NCBI RefSeq assembly: GCF_001642325.1
Contig: NZ_LSFI01000003.1
Span: 1 to 64,000, forward strand
Direction: 5' to 3'
DNA: 64,000 nt
Origin: Thermodesulfatator autotrophicus
GTDB lineage: Bacteria > Desulfobacterota > Thermodesulfobacteria > Thermodesulfobacteriales > Thermodesulfatatoraceae
The first letter of the stretch is position 1. Each line of letters begins with the position of its first letter. Positions 45,310 through 55,300 of this stretch are shown in pieces. The notes beneath the pieces are model-generated. The model searched no databases, was not told the DNA's origin, and saw only the letters and a list, made by a program, of their open reading frames with translations. The position numbers were made by a program, and so were the translations under genes.

Positions 45310-45546
45310 TTAAATAAGCTTGTAATGCCGTAGCTGTTCTAAGAAATCAGTCACGTCACGTTCAGCGGTCTCAGCATCAACCTCAAAATATCCTGGCAAT
45401 TCACTTATTATTTCTTCAGGGGTTTTGCCTTCTTTAAGTTTTTGAAGAATCCATAAGCCTACACGATTAGTGGTAAAGCTATTTCCTGAAACGGGATCAA
45501 AAATAAAACCCTCTTCATTTATAGCTAAACGCTTTAATTTCTCCAT
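45310..45546 (-). CDS. PqqD-like peptide-binding protein
   Basis: The 78-aa protein begins MEKLKRLAINEEGFIFDP, and continues LWILQKLKEGKTPEEIISEL and VTDFLEQLRHYKLI. This is the winged-helix-like PqqD (RRE) pattern, in which the domain binds a precursor peptide and presents it to modifying enzymes. The ATG at 45546 follows GAGG by six bases; a longer frame to 45597 is rejected. It is the first gene of the operon. No precursor peptide gene is visible next to it. Confidence 0.75.
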   Translation of the reverse strand: MEKLKRLAINEEGFIFDPVSGNSFTTNRVGLWILQKLKEGKTPEEIISELPGYFEVDAETAERDVTDFLEQLRHYKLI

Positions 45547-45579
45547 AAAATACCTCATCTGAATGGCTTTTATATGTAC

Positions 45580-45585
45580 ATTATA
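45580..45585 (-). promoter_or_regulatory. Perfect TATAAT before the PqqD-like operon
   Basis: TATAAT lies about 33 bases before the PqqD-like start on the minus strand, in a very AT-rich stretch. The -35 position is weak (TATTTT at 17-base spacing). It is the likely promoter for the six-gene operon. Confidence 0.4.
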
Positions 45586-45791
45586 AAAGATTATCACAAA
45601 TCAAAATATACAAAACTAGATTTTTCTAGACTTTAATTTTTCTCAAGCAATTTGGAGTCATAAACCTTCTTGTCGCCAATAATATTAACCTGACCGACCA
45701 CCAGTAGGCACAACAAATTGGAGGCTTTGACCACGCACAGGAATCTATTTAAAGGAAGCTGGTGGTTATTGGTTGATGTTTTCACAGGAAT

Positions 45792-46082
45792 GGGAGCACA
45801 AAACAAACGACAATTTTGGGCTGTTATGCTAGCCTCCCTACTGCGTCATTGCGAGCCCTCACCCGTCATTGCGAGGGGTGAAGCCACGAAGCAATCTCGG
45901 GGGATTACTTCGTCGGTGCTCACGCACCTCCTCGTAACGACCCTGGTAGGGTCGCTTCGTCGCACTTCGTGCTCCTCGTATGACCCATTGGGTCACTTCG
46001 TCGGCCCTGCGGACCTCCTCGTATGACCTGGTAGGGTCACTTCGCCACGGCGACTGTGTCGCTCTCGATGACGCTCTGTAAG
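45792..46082. repeat. Dispersed repeat cluster before fliD end
   Basis: Starts with the element-end motif GGGAGCACAAAACAAACGAC followed by AATTTTGGGCTGTTATG. Then come GTCATTGCGAGCCC, CATTGCGAGGGGTG, AAGCAATCTC and nested TCACTTCGTCG / CCTCCTCGTATGACC units. The gap 45598-46105 holds no gene I can support; 45600-45790 is plain AT-rich sequence. Confidence 0.75.
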
Positions 46083-46105
46083 GTAGCTGGATTGAAAAAG
46101 AATGG

Positions 46106-47521
46106 TTACTTCTTACTACCGGTTATAAGGCTAGACCAGACTTCTATCTGGTGGCCCAGGTATTCTGAAGTCTTTTGATATTGAGCTAAAAGCACTTCAA
46201 GGTTGTTGAACTGCTCGCGGATCCTTTCTTCATAACGACTGATACGCTCTTCCAGGCGAGTTTTTCTCTCAGAAATACGCTCAAGGGACTTTTCAAGGCC
46301 GTCTTCTTTAGCCTTTAAGCTTTCTTCCACACCTTTTAGCACCTGACCAAACTGGGCCCAGAGTCCATTTTCAGAGTCTGTAAAAATAGCCTTTACTTCT
46401 TCAAAGTGGTTTTGAAGGGCGTTGTTCAGCCTTTCGTTATCTACTTCCAGAAAGCCATCACGGTTAAAAACTATACCCATGTCAGAAAGGCTTCTTATAG
46501 TAGCCGTGGCCTCGCCAGCTAAAATGGAAGTAAGTCTCGTTAAGCGTGTTTTAATGAGTGAGATGGTGGTGTCTCCCAGCAAAACCCCGTTATTTTCCGG
46601 GTTGGCCGGGTCAAACTTTTGCAAGTCCTTTAAAAGGCCCATAGTAGTGTTAAATTTTTCCACAAAGCCGTTTAGGGCGTCTTCAAGTTTTTGCCAGTCT
46701 CTTTGAGTAGTTATGGTGACGGTTTCTGAAGGGTCAGCCTTTCTCAGGGTGAGTTTAACACCTTCTATCAAGTCTTCTACGGTATTTTCAGGGCGATAAA
46801 CAGTTATCCCGTTATAAATAATTTCGGCATCCTGAGCAGCCTGGGTTTCAGTAAGATTTTGAACATCAGGATTAAAGGCCAGCCGCGAAAGACCAGTGGT
46901 GTCCTGTTCGTCAGGACTTTCGTTAAAAACACCGTCTCCGTCTTCGTCCACTTCTATCTTGATGGTATTGGCTGCGCCGGTTTTCTCGCCCGAAAGGAGC
47001 AAAAAGTAGTTCCCGGTGCCATCAGCTACTACTTGAGCTTTAACACCGGCTTCGGCCTCATTTATGGCCCTGGCGATGTCAGCCAGGGTATTATTTTCTT
47101 CAGTAATTTCTATTTCCACAGCTGGCTCATCACCGATAGAAATCTTAAGTTTGCCGGTGCCAATTTCTTCGTTTAAGTCTGAGAAGGCCTCACTTTTTAA
47201 GCGCTGGAAAGTGGCCAGTCGGTTAACTACAAGCTCGTTAACGGCTTCTTCAGGAGTGCCGTTAACTTCGGCAAAAACTATAGAATCATTTGAAGACGAA
47301 GCCAGAAAAGTATCAAAAAGTTCTAAACTTTTTAGAGAATCAACCTGGTTAGCCAGCTCTTCAATGGAGGCTTTAAGCTGGCCGTAAGAGCTAAGTTTAA
47401 CCTGATAGGCCTGTTCTTTGGCTTCAAGAAGTTTTATAGGACGGCGCTCAACCTCTACCAACTGAGAGACAATGTTATCAACATCAAGCCCAGAGACCAG
47501 ACCACCAACGCTTATACCCAT
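46106..47521 (-). CDS. fliD: Flagellar filament cap FliD
   Basis: The 471-aa hook-associated protein 2 caps the filament and assists flagellin folding. The N-terminus MGISVGGLVSGLDVDNIVSQL is diagnostic, and the C-terminus forms a long coiled coil (LEKSLERISERKTRLEERIS). An acidic loop DEDGDG (192-197) in the middle could bind calcium. It follows the fliT-like gene with no gap and ends the minus-strand flagellar run. No clear terminator follows. Confidence 0.94.
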   Translation of the reverse strand: MGISVGGLVSGLDVDNIVSQLVEVERRPIKLLEAKEQAYQVKLSSYGQLKASIEELANQVDSLKSLELFDTFLASSSNDSIVFAEVNGTPEEAVNELVVNRLATFQRLKSEAFSDLNEEIGTGKLKISIGDEPAVEIEITEENNTLADIARAINEAEAGVKAQVVADGTGNYFLLLSGEKTGAANTIKIEVDEDGDGVFNESPDEQDTTGLSRLAFNPDVQNLTETQAAQDAEIIYNGITVYRPENTVEDLIEGVKLTLRKADPSETVTITTQRDWQKLEDALNGFVEKFNTTMGLLKDLQKFDPANPENNGVLLGDTTISLIKTRLTRLTSILAGEATATIRSLSDMGIVFNRDGFLEVDNERLNNALQNHFEEVKAIFTDSENGLWAQFGQVLKGVEESLKAKEDGLEKSLERISERKTRLEERISRYEERIREQFNNLEVLLAQYQKTSEYLGHQIEVWSSLITGSKK

Positions 47522-47824
47522 TTAAATCCCCCTTGAAGTTTTTTCGTAAGAAAGCAAACAGGCTTTCTTTTCAGAGAGCCGTTTACGCTCTGCTAAAAGT
47601 TCCTCTCTATATTTTTCGGCCAGAGCCGCTATTTTCTTTTCTTTTTCGTGAAGCATTTTTACGAGAGCAAGTTCACCTTCGTTTTTGGGAGTAAACTCGT
47701 GGAAAAATTTTTCGTATAAATCCTGGCGAGACGCAAGGAGCGCAGGGAGTTCTTCGGCTCTTTTTTCTTTTAGGCTCAGTTCAATTTTTTCATTAATAGC
47801 AAAAAGTTCCTGAATAGTGTTCAT
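47522..47824 (-). CDS. FliT-like flagellar chaperone
   Basis: The 100-aa protein is almost entirely charged helix (LFAINEKIELSLKEKRAEEL, EKEKKIAALAEKYREELLAE), suiting a coiled-coil chaperone. Its position between fliS and fliD is where FliT, the chaperone of FliD, is often encoded. Sequence similarity to FliT is weak, so the name rests on context. It abuts fliS (one-base overlap) and fliD directly. Confidence 0.65.
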   Translation of the reverse strand: MNTIQELFAINEKIELSLKEKRAEELPALLASRQDLYEKFFHEFTPKNEGELALVKMLHEKEKKIAALAEKYREELLAERKRLSEKKACLLSYEKTSRGI

Positions 47825-48240
47825 TACTTTTCTCCTGCTGTTTCTCGCTCCTGTTGGCGAGAGATTTTTACGGCTTCCTGCCAGGCTTCGTAAATGGGTG
47901 TTAAAGCCCTTTCGGCATTTTTCAAATGAGAAAGGTCATTTTCAAGGTTAGCCAGAGTAAGCTCCTGCATGGCGTAAAAATAAAGGGCTTCAAGGTTGGT
48001 AAGCCACTCGGCTTCTTGCTCGCGGTCAAGGGCAGCACAAAGCTCGCCGAGGATAGCCACTGCTCTGGCGATGTTTTTGCCCTTTTCTTCATAATTTTGA
48101 CTTAAAATAGCTCTAGCTGCCTTTTTAATGGAGTCCATAAGCCCTTCAAAAAGTTTTAAAAGGATAAGCCTTTTGTCAGAATAGGTATTTACTTCTATGC
48201 GTTTATAAGCAGAGATAGCCGCCTGCGCATATCCCGTCAT
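47824..48240 (-). CDS. fliS: Flagellin chaperone FliS
   Basis: The 138-aa protein has the FliS core: AAISAYKRIEVNTYSDKRLI, LLKLFEGLMDSIKKA and a conserved four-helix layout of typical length. FliS binds the flagellin C-terminus to stop early polymerisation. In the FliW-CsrA-flagellin circuit of other bacteria it also affects feedback. It is 60 bases downstream of fliC across a hairpin. GGAGG lies before the ATG. Confidence 0.93.
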   Translation of the reverse strand: MTGYAQAAISAYKRIEVNTYSDKRLILLKLFEGLMDSIKKAARAILSQNYEEKGKNIARAVAILGELCAALDREQEAEWLTNLEALYFYAMQELTLANLENDLSHLKNAERALTPIYEAWQEAVKISRQQERETAGEK

Positions 48241-48270
48241 TTCTAGCCTCCTAAGCTAAAGTGAATAGAG

Positions 48271-48290
48271 GCCGGCCCCAAAGGGCCGGC
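48271..48290. other. 8-bp perfect hairpin between fliC and fliS
   Basis: GCCGGCCC (48271-48278) and GGGCCGGC (48283-48290) pair around a four-base loop directly after the fliC stop. There is no T run, so it is not a classical terminator. It may stabilise the fliC message or partly limit readthrough into fliS. Confidence 0.6.
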
Positions 48291-48299
48291 TCATTTAGA

Positions 48300-49952
48300 C
48301 TAACCCTGGAGGAGGGTCAAAGCCTGCTGCGGAATCATGTTGGCCTGGGCCAGCACAGCCGTGCCCGCCTGCTGGAGAATCTGGGCCTTGGTTAGGTTGG
48401 CCGTCTCTGCGGCAAAATCAGCGTCCATGATACGAGAACGCGAGGCCGAAAGGTTCTCGTGAATGCTTGCCAGATTGCGAATGGTGGACTCAAGGCGGTT
48501 CTGGATAGCACCAAGGTCCGCCCTGAAAGAGCTGATGTCTTCAAGGGCCTGGTCTATGCGCTTGATAGCTTTGTCAATATTAGAAACCGTAAGAATATCC
48601 ATACCTTCTAAAGTTTCACTACCTACTGTAAGAGTCTCCTCAGAACCAGTACCCTGAGGAGCACTGTTGTAGCTGGTGAAAAGGTCCTGATTGCTAGCAG
48701 TATAATTTACGTGTACGGTAAAGTCTTCTTTACTTTCAATCTTTAAGCCACCTTTATAGACGATTACTTGATCAGGAGCACCTTGTGTAATAGCTGCTCT
48801 GGAAATAGTCTGTGCATCCAGATCCTCACCGTTATCCATAACATAACGGGTAGCTCCATCAAAAAAGCCTGAGACTTGGTCACCAGCATCAGAAGCTCCA
48901 CTCAAGGTTTCTCGAATTACAATATTACGGCCGTCATCAGCGGTAAGGATAAGGTCTCCGCTATCAGTTACCGAAGCCCGCACGCCGGTATTTTCATAAT
49001 GGGCATTGAAAAGATCGGCCAGCTCTTCAGCAGTAGGAACAGGATCACCTTCACCAAATTTTGCTACTTGATACCAGTTACCCTGCTCGTCCATTATGCT
49101 TAAAGTATATTCTAGATCATCAGAAGTAGTTGGATCATCATTAAAAGAAAAGGAGGTAAATTTACTGGCATCAACTTTAACCTTAACTCCCAAGGCCGTA
49201 GCAGTAACATTCTCATTTATTTCGGCAGTCTGGTTAATAGCGGCGGCAAGTTTTTTGGCACTATCAAGCCCATTAGGCAAGCTAGATGTATCATAGCCAG
49301 TATTCGCATAAATATCTACACTATTGATCTTAAACTCACCATTTGCATCAACCTTAGAAAAATCGTTTGTAAAGCCATCACTATAAGTAGTATCTTGGAT
49401 ATTATAGCTTTCTAAGCTAAAAACTCTATCTGCATAACGGCCTACATCTTTTGTTTTGACGCTTGTGGTAAGCTCAAGTTCAATCAATTCACCCACATTG
49501 GGGCCTACCTGAAAGGCGGCTTTACCGAAAGTGCCGTCAAGGATCTTCCTGTTGTTAAAAGAAGTAGTGTTAGCGATTCGGTCAAGCTCGGCTTTGAGCT
49601 GCTGGAACTCGGCGTTAAGAGACTCACGGTCTGCATCAGTATTGGTGGCGTTTCTGGCCTGCACCGCCAGCTCACGCATACGCTGAAGAATAGAGGTGTA
49701 CTCGTCAAGGGCGCCTTCGGCCGTCTGCGCCAGGGAGATACCGTCGTTGGCGTTTTTCATGGCCATGGCAAGCCCCTTAATCTGGGCCTGCATGCGGGTG
49801 GCAATGGCAAGGCCTGCGGCGTCGTCCTTGGCGCTGTTAATCCTCAAACCTGAAGACAAACGCTGAAGTGAACGCTGAAGAAGACTCTGGGTCTTGTCAA
49901 GATTCCTCTGAGCGTTGATAGAAAAAACGTTGGTGTTAACTACCATTGGCAT
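48300..49952 (-). CDS. fliC: Flagellin
   Basis: The 550-aa flagellin has the conserved D0/D1 ends: [19 protein letters not shown] with [20 protein letters not shown] at the N-terminus, and [20 protein letters not shown] near the C-terminus, finishing [11 protein letters not shown] variable acidic central region (about 170-440) forms the exposed domains. AAGGAGG precedes the ATG. A sigma-28 promoter and a 140-base leader with GGA motifs lie upstream. It is the only flagellin in the window. Confidence 0.97.
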   Translation of the reverse strand: MPMVVNTNVFSINAQRNLDKTQSLLQRSLQRLSSGLRINSAKDDAAGLAIATRMQAQIKGLAMAMKNANDGISLAQTAEGALDEYTSILQRMRELAVQARNATNTDADRESLNAEFQQLKAELDRIANTTSFNNRKILDGTFGKAAFQVGPNVGELIELELTTSVKTKDVGRYADRVFSLESYNIQDTTYSDGFTNDFSKVDANGEFKINSVDIYANTGYDTSSLPNGLDSAKKLAAAINQTAEINENVTATALGVKVKVDASKFTSFSFNDDPTTSDDLEYTLSIMDEQGNWYQVAKFGEGDPVPTAEELADLFNAHYENTGVRASVTDSGDLILTADDGRNIVIRETLSGASDAGDQVSGFFDGATRYVMDNGEDLDAQTISRAAITQGAPDQVIVYKGGLKIESKEDFTVHVNYTASNQDLFTSYNSAPQGTGSEETLTVGSETLEGMDILTVSNIDKAIKRIDQALEDISSFRADLGAIQNRLESTIRNLASIHENLSASRSRIMDADFAAETANLTKAQILQQAGTAVLAQANMIPQQALTLLQG

Positions 49953-49961
49953 AACTCTTTA

Positions 49962-50073
49962 CCTCCTTGTGTTTTTTTTTGTTTCAGGCTTCCCTGCCTG
50001 AGAATTAAATTGACTTAAGTAAAGCTAAGCATGAGGCCTGTAAGCTTAAACTTGTTTATCTTTCACCTCCTTT
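49962..50073 (-). promoter_or_regulatory. fliC leader with putative CsrA-binding sites
   Basis: The ribosome-binding site (AAGGAGGTAAAGA, 49962-49968 core) is closely repeated upstream as AAAGGAGGTGAAAG (50060-50073). Between them, TCAGGC-AGGGAA-GCCTGA (49984-50001) is a 6-bp hairpin whose loop holds GGGA, the shape preferred by CsrA. csrA and fliW lie just upstream in the genome. A CsrA dimer bridging two sites would block translation. The sites are visible; the regulation is inferred from the Bacillus FliW-CsrA-Hag model. Confidence 0.6.
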
Positions 50074-50099
50074 CTTTATCTCCTGGCCTCTGCTAATAC

Positions 50100-50126
50100 T
50101 TATCGTCCTGTTTTTTTAAGACTTTA
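50100..50126 (-). promoter_or_regulatory. Sigma-28 (FliA) promoter of fliC
   Basis: TAAA (50123-50126) and GACGATAA (50100-50107) are separated by exactly 15 bases. The sigma-28 consensus is TAAA-N15-GCCGATAA, so only one base differs. It is about 148 bases before the fliC start. Confidence 0.8.
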
Positions 50127-50149
50127 ATTTTCTGGCCTTTTTATTTCGG

Positions 50150-50358
50150 AGAATACTTCGCCTGTCCCTGAGACTGCTTCGTCGCGCTTCCGCGCTCCTC
50201 GCAGTGACAGTAGAAGATGCCTCCTCGCAGTGACAAAAGGAGAAAAAGGTGCTCCTCGCAGTGCAAAAGCGCAGTGACAAAAGGAGCTTGTCATTGCGAG
50301 GCCTCGTCAGAGGCCGAAGCAATCTCAGCGAAGAGAAGGTGCCCCTCGCAGTGACAGC
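50150..50358. repeat. Dispersed repeat cluster between fliC and fliW
   Basis: Contains at least three CTCCTCGCAGTGACA-type units, GCTTCGTCGCGCTTCCGCGC and TCATTGCGAGGCCTCGTCAG followed by AGGCCGAAGCAATCTC, arranged nearly in tandem. No gene is present. Confidence 0.75.
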
Positions 50359-50361
50359 TGG

Positions 50362-50808
50362 CTAGGCCGCGGCGGGCTTTTCAAAAAGGTGTTTTAGAGG
50401 CTGTTTTAAAGGATAGTCCTGATCAAGGACCACCTGTTTGGCAAGTTTTTTATCCACATTTAACACGATTGGCCCCATGAGATTTACAGTCATTTCCTGA
50501 GGTTTTCCAGGAGGGACGGTAACTATACCTAAAAACTCAATTTCGTCGCCATCTTGAAAGTGAAGTTCTTTTAAGGCTTCTTTGGGAATGTCAGGAGAGT
50601 AGTTTTCAAACACTTCTCTTGGAAGAATTACCAGAAAAGCAAGCTCAGGGACATCTACGGCCTGAAGCCATAGAAAAGGTGAGTCATCAGCATGGGGAAT
50701 CAGCACATAGCGCTTGGCTTCAGGAAAACCCAGAATCCCGGAAGGGAAAAAGATTATTTTTGAATCGTCTATTTCTAACTTTCCAAAACGAGTGGTTTCT
50801 ATTTCCAC
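50362..50808 (-). CDS. fliW: Flagellar assembly factor FliW
   Basis: The 148-aa protein has the FliW pattern: ETTRFGKLEIDDSKIIFFPSG, ILGFPEAKRYVLIPH, and GPIVLNVDKKLAKQVVLDQD near the end. FliW binds flagellin or CsrA and releases CsrA repression of flagellin synthesis. It starts with GTG, four bases after GGGAGG. csrA lies upstream beyond a repeat cluster and fliC downstream, the classical neighbourhood. Confidence 0.95.
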   Translation of the reverse strand: MEIETTRFGKLEIDDSKIIFFPSGILGFPEAKRYVLIPHADDSPFLWLQAVDVPELAFLVILPREVFENYSPDIPKEALKELHFQDGDEIEFLGIVTVPPGKPQEMTVNLMGPIVLNVDKKLAKQVVLDQDYPLKQPLKHLFEKPAAA

Positions 50809-50834
50809 GGTTCCTCCCTGCTAGTTTTTATAAG

Positions 50835-51118
50835 ACAGCTTTGCTTGTCCCCGGGACTGCTTCGTCGGCACTTCGTGCCTCCTCGTAATGACCCGTTGGG
50901 TCACTTCGTCGCACTTCGTGCTCCTCGTAATGCCCCAGTAGTGGGTCACTTCGTCGGTGCTTACACACCTCCTCGTAATAAACCCAGTATTGGTCACTTC
51001 GTGCTCCACGTATGGCCTCCGGTTCAGTCTTTCGGCTTCTTTGAAAGTGTCATGGCGAGGCCACACCCTTTCCCAGTCATTGTGAGGCCTCGGCAGAGGC
51101 CGAAGCAATCCCAGTAAA
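50835..51118. repeat. Nested dispersed repeats between csrA and fliW
   Basis: Unusually expanded array of units such as GTCACTTCGTCGGTGCTTAC, CCTCCTCGTAATGACCCG and CACTTCGTGCTCCTCGTAAT, ending in CATTGTGAGGCCTCGGCAGA followed by GGCCGAAGCAATCC. It separates csrA from fliW by about 340 bases and contains no supportable gene. Confidence 0.75.
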
Positions 51119-51146
51119 ACAATCTCTCTCACGCCTTTCATAATTT

Positions 51147-51371
51147 TCATTTCTTTAGTTTTAACAAAAAGTTTTCTAAATCTGACGGCACCCTGGCCGC
51201 GCTTAAGTTTTCCTGCCTTATTCGTTCAAGTACTTCTAAACGATGTACAGGGATATGAGCCGGAGCTTCTATTCCTAATTTTATCTGGTTACCACTTACC
51301 TCAAGCACCTTAATTACTATTTCTCCACCTATAACTATGCTTTCACCAGGTCTGCGACGAAGTATTAACAA
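51147..51371 (-). CDS. csrA: Translational regulator CsrA
   Basis: The 74-aa RNA-binding protein starts MLILRRRPGESIVIGGEIVI and includes GIEAPAHIPVHRLEV, the canonical CsrA core. It binds GGA motifs in leaders and is expected to repress fliC. It follows flgL by nine bases in the late flagellar gene run. Length is slightly above the 61 aa of E. coli, as in Firmicutes and many deltaproteobacteria. Confidence 0.96.
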   Translation of the reverse strand: MLILRRRPGESIVIGGEIVIKVLEVSGNQIKLGIEAPAHIPVHRLEVLERIRQENLSAARVPSDLENFLLKLKK

Positions 51372-51380
51372 AGCCTTCTC

Positions 51381-52325
51381 CTAGGAAAGATAGTTAACCA
51401 GGCTGAGTTGCATCACCTTGGCCGTGGCTGCTAACGCTGATTGATAAGCCACCTCTTTAGCTCTTATCTGTGTAGCCACCTCCAAAAGGTCAACATCCTG
51501 AGTGCGGCTGATATTCTCCTGAATGCTGACTTTCAAATCCGCGTAAAGGTTTTCTTTTAGCTCAAGGTGATCAAGCCTTGCCCCTACATCAGCGTGCTGG
51601 TCTGTAAGTTTGTTTAAAACCCTATCTAGCCTTTCCAGTTGTAGCTGGATGTTTTCGTTTTCTTTTTTGGGGTCAACCTGATTGTTGTTAGAAAGGGTTT
51701 TATAAAGTCCGATAAGGCTTTCAAAAATCTCTGACTTAGAGACGGCCTCCTCGCCGTTTCGGCCCACAAGAATCTCTTGCCCTGGGCCATAGCCCTGAAA
51801 TAAGTCTTCACGGCCTCCTTCATAAACTACTTTTACTAATTCTTCTCCTCCAGGAAGGGCCTCTTTAACCAGACTAAAAGGCCCATTTTCATAACCAGTG
51901 GGCCTGTTCCCGGCAAATATATAGCGCCCGTTATGACGAGAGTTAGCTACCGCCACCGCCTCCTCAAGGAGATTCCAGACCTCTCTGGCCAGAGCCAGAC
52001 GATCCTGGTCATTTAAAGTATCGTTTGCGCCCTGGATGGCCAGTTCTTTGGCTCTGGTTACGATGTTTTCCAGACCGTCAAAAGCTTTGTCTATAGCTTC
52101 AAGATAGCCTCTACTTTCAGTAATAGAAGACTGATAGCGGTCTATTTCTTCAATAGCCTTGCGGTAGTTAAGGGTGTTTACCAGGGCCACAGGAGCATCT
52201 GACGGCTTATCAAACTTTATACCTGAGGCCGCCTGGGCCTGAAGGTCACTAAGCTCGGTGGTCAAACGGTTAAGATGATTTAACATGCGGTCATACTGGG
52301 TTTTAAGCCCAATGCGAATTGGCAT
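51381..52325 (-). CDS. flgL: Flagellar hook-filament junction protein FlgL
   Basis: The 314-aa protein has flagellin-like ends: IGLKTQYDRMLNHLNRLTTE and an ASGIKFDKPSDAPV segment, and C-terminal QIRAKEVAYQSALAATAKVM. FlgL forms the junction next to the filament. A typical length and position after flgK support the name. It is ten bases downstream of flgK. Confidence 0.94.
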   Translation of the reverse strand: MPIRIGLKTQYDRMLNHLNRLTTELSDLQAQAASGIKFDKPSDAPVALVNTLNYRKAIEEIDRYQSSITESRGYLEAIDKAFDGLENIVTRAKELAIQGANDTLNDQDRLALAREVWNLLEEAVAVANSRHNGRYIFAGNRPTGYENGPFSLVKEALPGGEELVKVVYEGGREDLFQGYGPGQEILVGRNGEEAVSKSEIFESLIGLYKTLSNNNQVDPKKENENIQLQLERLDRVLNKLTDQHADVGARLDHLELKENLYADLKVSIQENISRTQDVDLLEVATQIRAKEVAYQSALAATAKVMQLSLVNYLS

Positions 52326-52335
52326 CTAGCCCCTC

Positions 52336-55300
52336 CTAACGCTTGCTCTGTATTAATGTATCGAGCATTTCGTCTGCCACCGTTAATATTTTGGCTGAAG
52401 CGGAAAAGGCCTGTTGATACTTGATTAAATTGGCCATCTCTTCGTCAAGGGAAACCCCAGAAATGCTGTCGCGCATGATGTTTAGCTGGTTTATAAGGTC
52501 TTCCATAAAAGTTTTAGAGTTTTTGACGGTCTTGGTGGCAATACCTACTTCGCCTACAATGGCGGTGTAGTAGTCAGAAATAGAAGCCTCTCCAAGGTTT
52601 TCACGCCTGGCGTCAGAAAGGGCGGAAAGCCTTAAGGCGTTGCGGTTATCTCCAGGCTGAGGTGAAAAGCCCTGAAGGTCATCTATAAGGCTCCGTGTCT
52701 GCGTATAACTCTTTCTGCCAAGATAAGCCACCAGGTTGCCTTCAGGGTCGGTAAGGGAGCTTTCCATCTTAAAAGAAACCCAGTCAGCCTGGCCGTCGTT
52801 ATCAAGGTCTGGGTCGTTTATGCGAAGATAAAGACGCCCTGAAGCATCAAGGCCTGCAGAAAAGTCTGGCACACCGTCGTTATCGGAATCTATAAATTCA
52901 GTATCTGTGTCAGAATCCTTATTTAATTTCTTTAGAAAATCTTCCAGGGTATCGCCAGAGTTAAGTGATATGGTTTCTGTGGATAAGGTGGTTCCATCAG
53001 GCTTTAAGTAGCTTATAGTAATACTTTGGGCATCAAAAGAATCATTTAACCCTACCGGAGAATCCGTAAGGAAATACCAGTTGTTTTCATCAGGGTCAAA
53101 CTTATTAGCGGTAATGTTTTCAGCGAAGGCTTCTTTAACCCCGCCATCGGTAATCACAAAACTTCTGGTGTCGTAAAGACCAGAGGTTTTTACCACCAGG
53201 CGGCCAGCGGTGTCTATTTCGGCCAAAAGGCCATACCGGGCATTTTCAGGGGCATTATACTTTTTAATTAGCTGGATAAGCCCTTCGTCACTGCTAATAG
53301 CTATGCGGAAAGGATCTGAGACTTCGTTTTCAGGGTCAACATCTATGGGTTTAACTTTTTCGTCAAAAAGCCAGTTTTCTATGGTGCCTATTTTAAAAGA
53401 AAGATCAAAACTACCGCCATTAAGATAAATGTGCCCCCAGGACGCAGCTTCGTTATCTTCTTCAAGCACAAAATAAGCCGTTCCAGAAGGTGGATTCTCA
53501 AGGGTGATGACAACTTCGCCATTGTCTATATAAGCCTTAAGCTCGCTTCGGGCATCAAGAGTAGCCACGACATCAGAAAGGCTACCACCAGAGACAGAAA
53601 AGCTTGAACCGGCTATCTCCTGGCCAGAAGCATCAAAAAAACTCACGGTAAGAGAACCGGAAAAGCCTAGAGAGGACGGATCAAGGCTACCAATATCTGC
53701 CACATACTGCGTGGGTTTTAATAAGGGCTCAAGGCCTGAAAAAATGCTTTTCCCGGTTGCCTGATTAAATTGAGGCACATAAAGGCCAAGATTTTTAAAC
53801 TCTTTCAAAAGAGAACCTTTGTTTTCAGGGTCCTCAAGGCCAAGTTCAAAAGAAGCGTAATTTTTATAAGAATTTGGGTCAAGCCTTAAAACTAGGTAAT
53901 CGTCAGGGTCAACATAAGCTCTCAAGCCTGCCACTCTATCAAGGCGAGCCATGACGTCTTTTAAAGTATCGTCTGCTCTTACATCTACCCAGACCTGGTC
54001 TTCAATGGTAGCCCCCAAAGAAAACTCGTTATTTAGCGCCAGACGCACTTCTTCTAGCCTGTCCTCAAAAGAGGAAAATATTTTAAGCCCCCACTCATTT
54101 CCGTTTAAACGAAAAGTTTCCACCTGGAAGTCCTCAAGATAATTATTGGCCAGGAAGCTTTCTATCTGAGTCTTCAAATTGTTGATATCCGCTTCACTGG
54201 AGGCCAAATTGTAAGCCACGAGAAAGTTTTGGTTTAACGACTTTCCGCTAGCATCGTAAAAACGCAAGAAAAGCTTGTAATCACCTTCACTGACAGGGCT
54301 CGTCCAGGAAGAAACAGGAAGCTTACTTCTGAACTCTGAAAAAAGATTTGTTTCACTACGCCAGGCCTCACGGTCAAGACGCGCCGCAGCAAGGTATTCG
54401 GGATTAACCGAAAGCTTCTCGTTAAGGCCTATGCTTCCCGCATCAAAGCCTGTAAAGAAAACGTTTATCCCTGTAGCCGCTAAAATTCCTGAGGTGTCGT
54501 TAGAAAAAGCAAAGCCAAAGCCCTCCTGAGCTTGAAAAACCAGCCGTCCTCCCCGCACCAGGGCCTTAACCGAAGTGTCAGGATTAAACCCAAGTCTCTT
54601 AAAGGCATCGTTTATCTGGCCAGCCACATCGTCTAAAGTGGCTGTGGAAGGCAAAGCGAAATCCACCTTAACCGGGGTAATCTTTCCAGCCGGGTCTTTA
54701 AGCCACACAAAAAGAGAACCGTCGCCTTTTATGTCCTGAAAGAAAGGCAAGCTCTTTAAACTGCCGTCACTCTGAAAAGTTCCCTCTAGCTCACCTTCAT
54801 AAAACTTAAGCCCCACGCCCTGGGTGTGAATTTCGTTTACCGCCCGTATTAACTCTTTGGCAAAGAGCTGAAACTTGCCCGTAAGGTTTAGCTCTTCCAC
54901 CCGGTGGTTGGCGGCCTCGTCGTCAAAACGGCCAAAGGCCAGAGGCCCGGAGGTTATTTCAAAGGTAAGTTTCCCTCCCCCCTGCACAGCGTCTTTTACT
55001 ACCAGACGGCCGTCTTCAGTAAGATAGGCCTGCACTTTGTAGTGATAGGCCTTTTCTATGGCGTTTAAAAAATCCCTTACGGTTTGGGTGTCATCAGTGG
55101 TGGAGTAGCTACCGGTGATTTCTTCACCGAAGTGATCCGTCCCACTAAAGGTAATGTTAACACCACCAGTTAATCCGAGTTCTTTCCAGGTGGTGTTTTC
55201 TTTTACCAGTTTGCCATCCGGGGTAAAGACATTGCGTTCGGAGATAACATATTCGTAGTTCCAGTCGTTTGAGATCTGCTCCACGATGCGAAGCCAGCCC

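Noticed and set aside
50821-51150. Minus- and plus-strand frames between csrA and fliW
   Set aside because: Repeat-derived; the unit periodicity keeps the frame open and there is no protein pattern.
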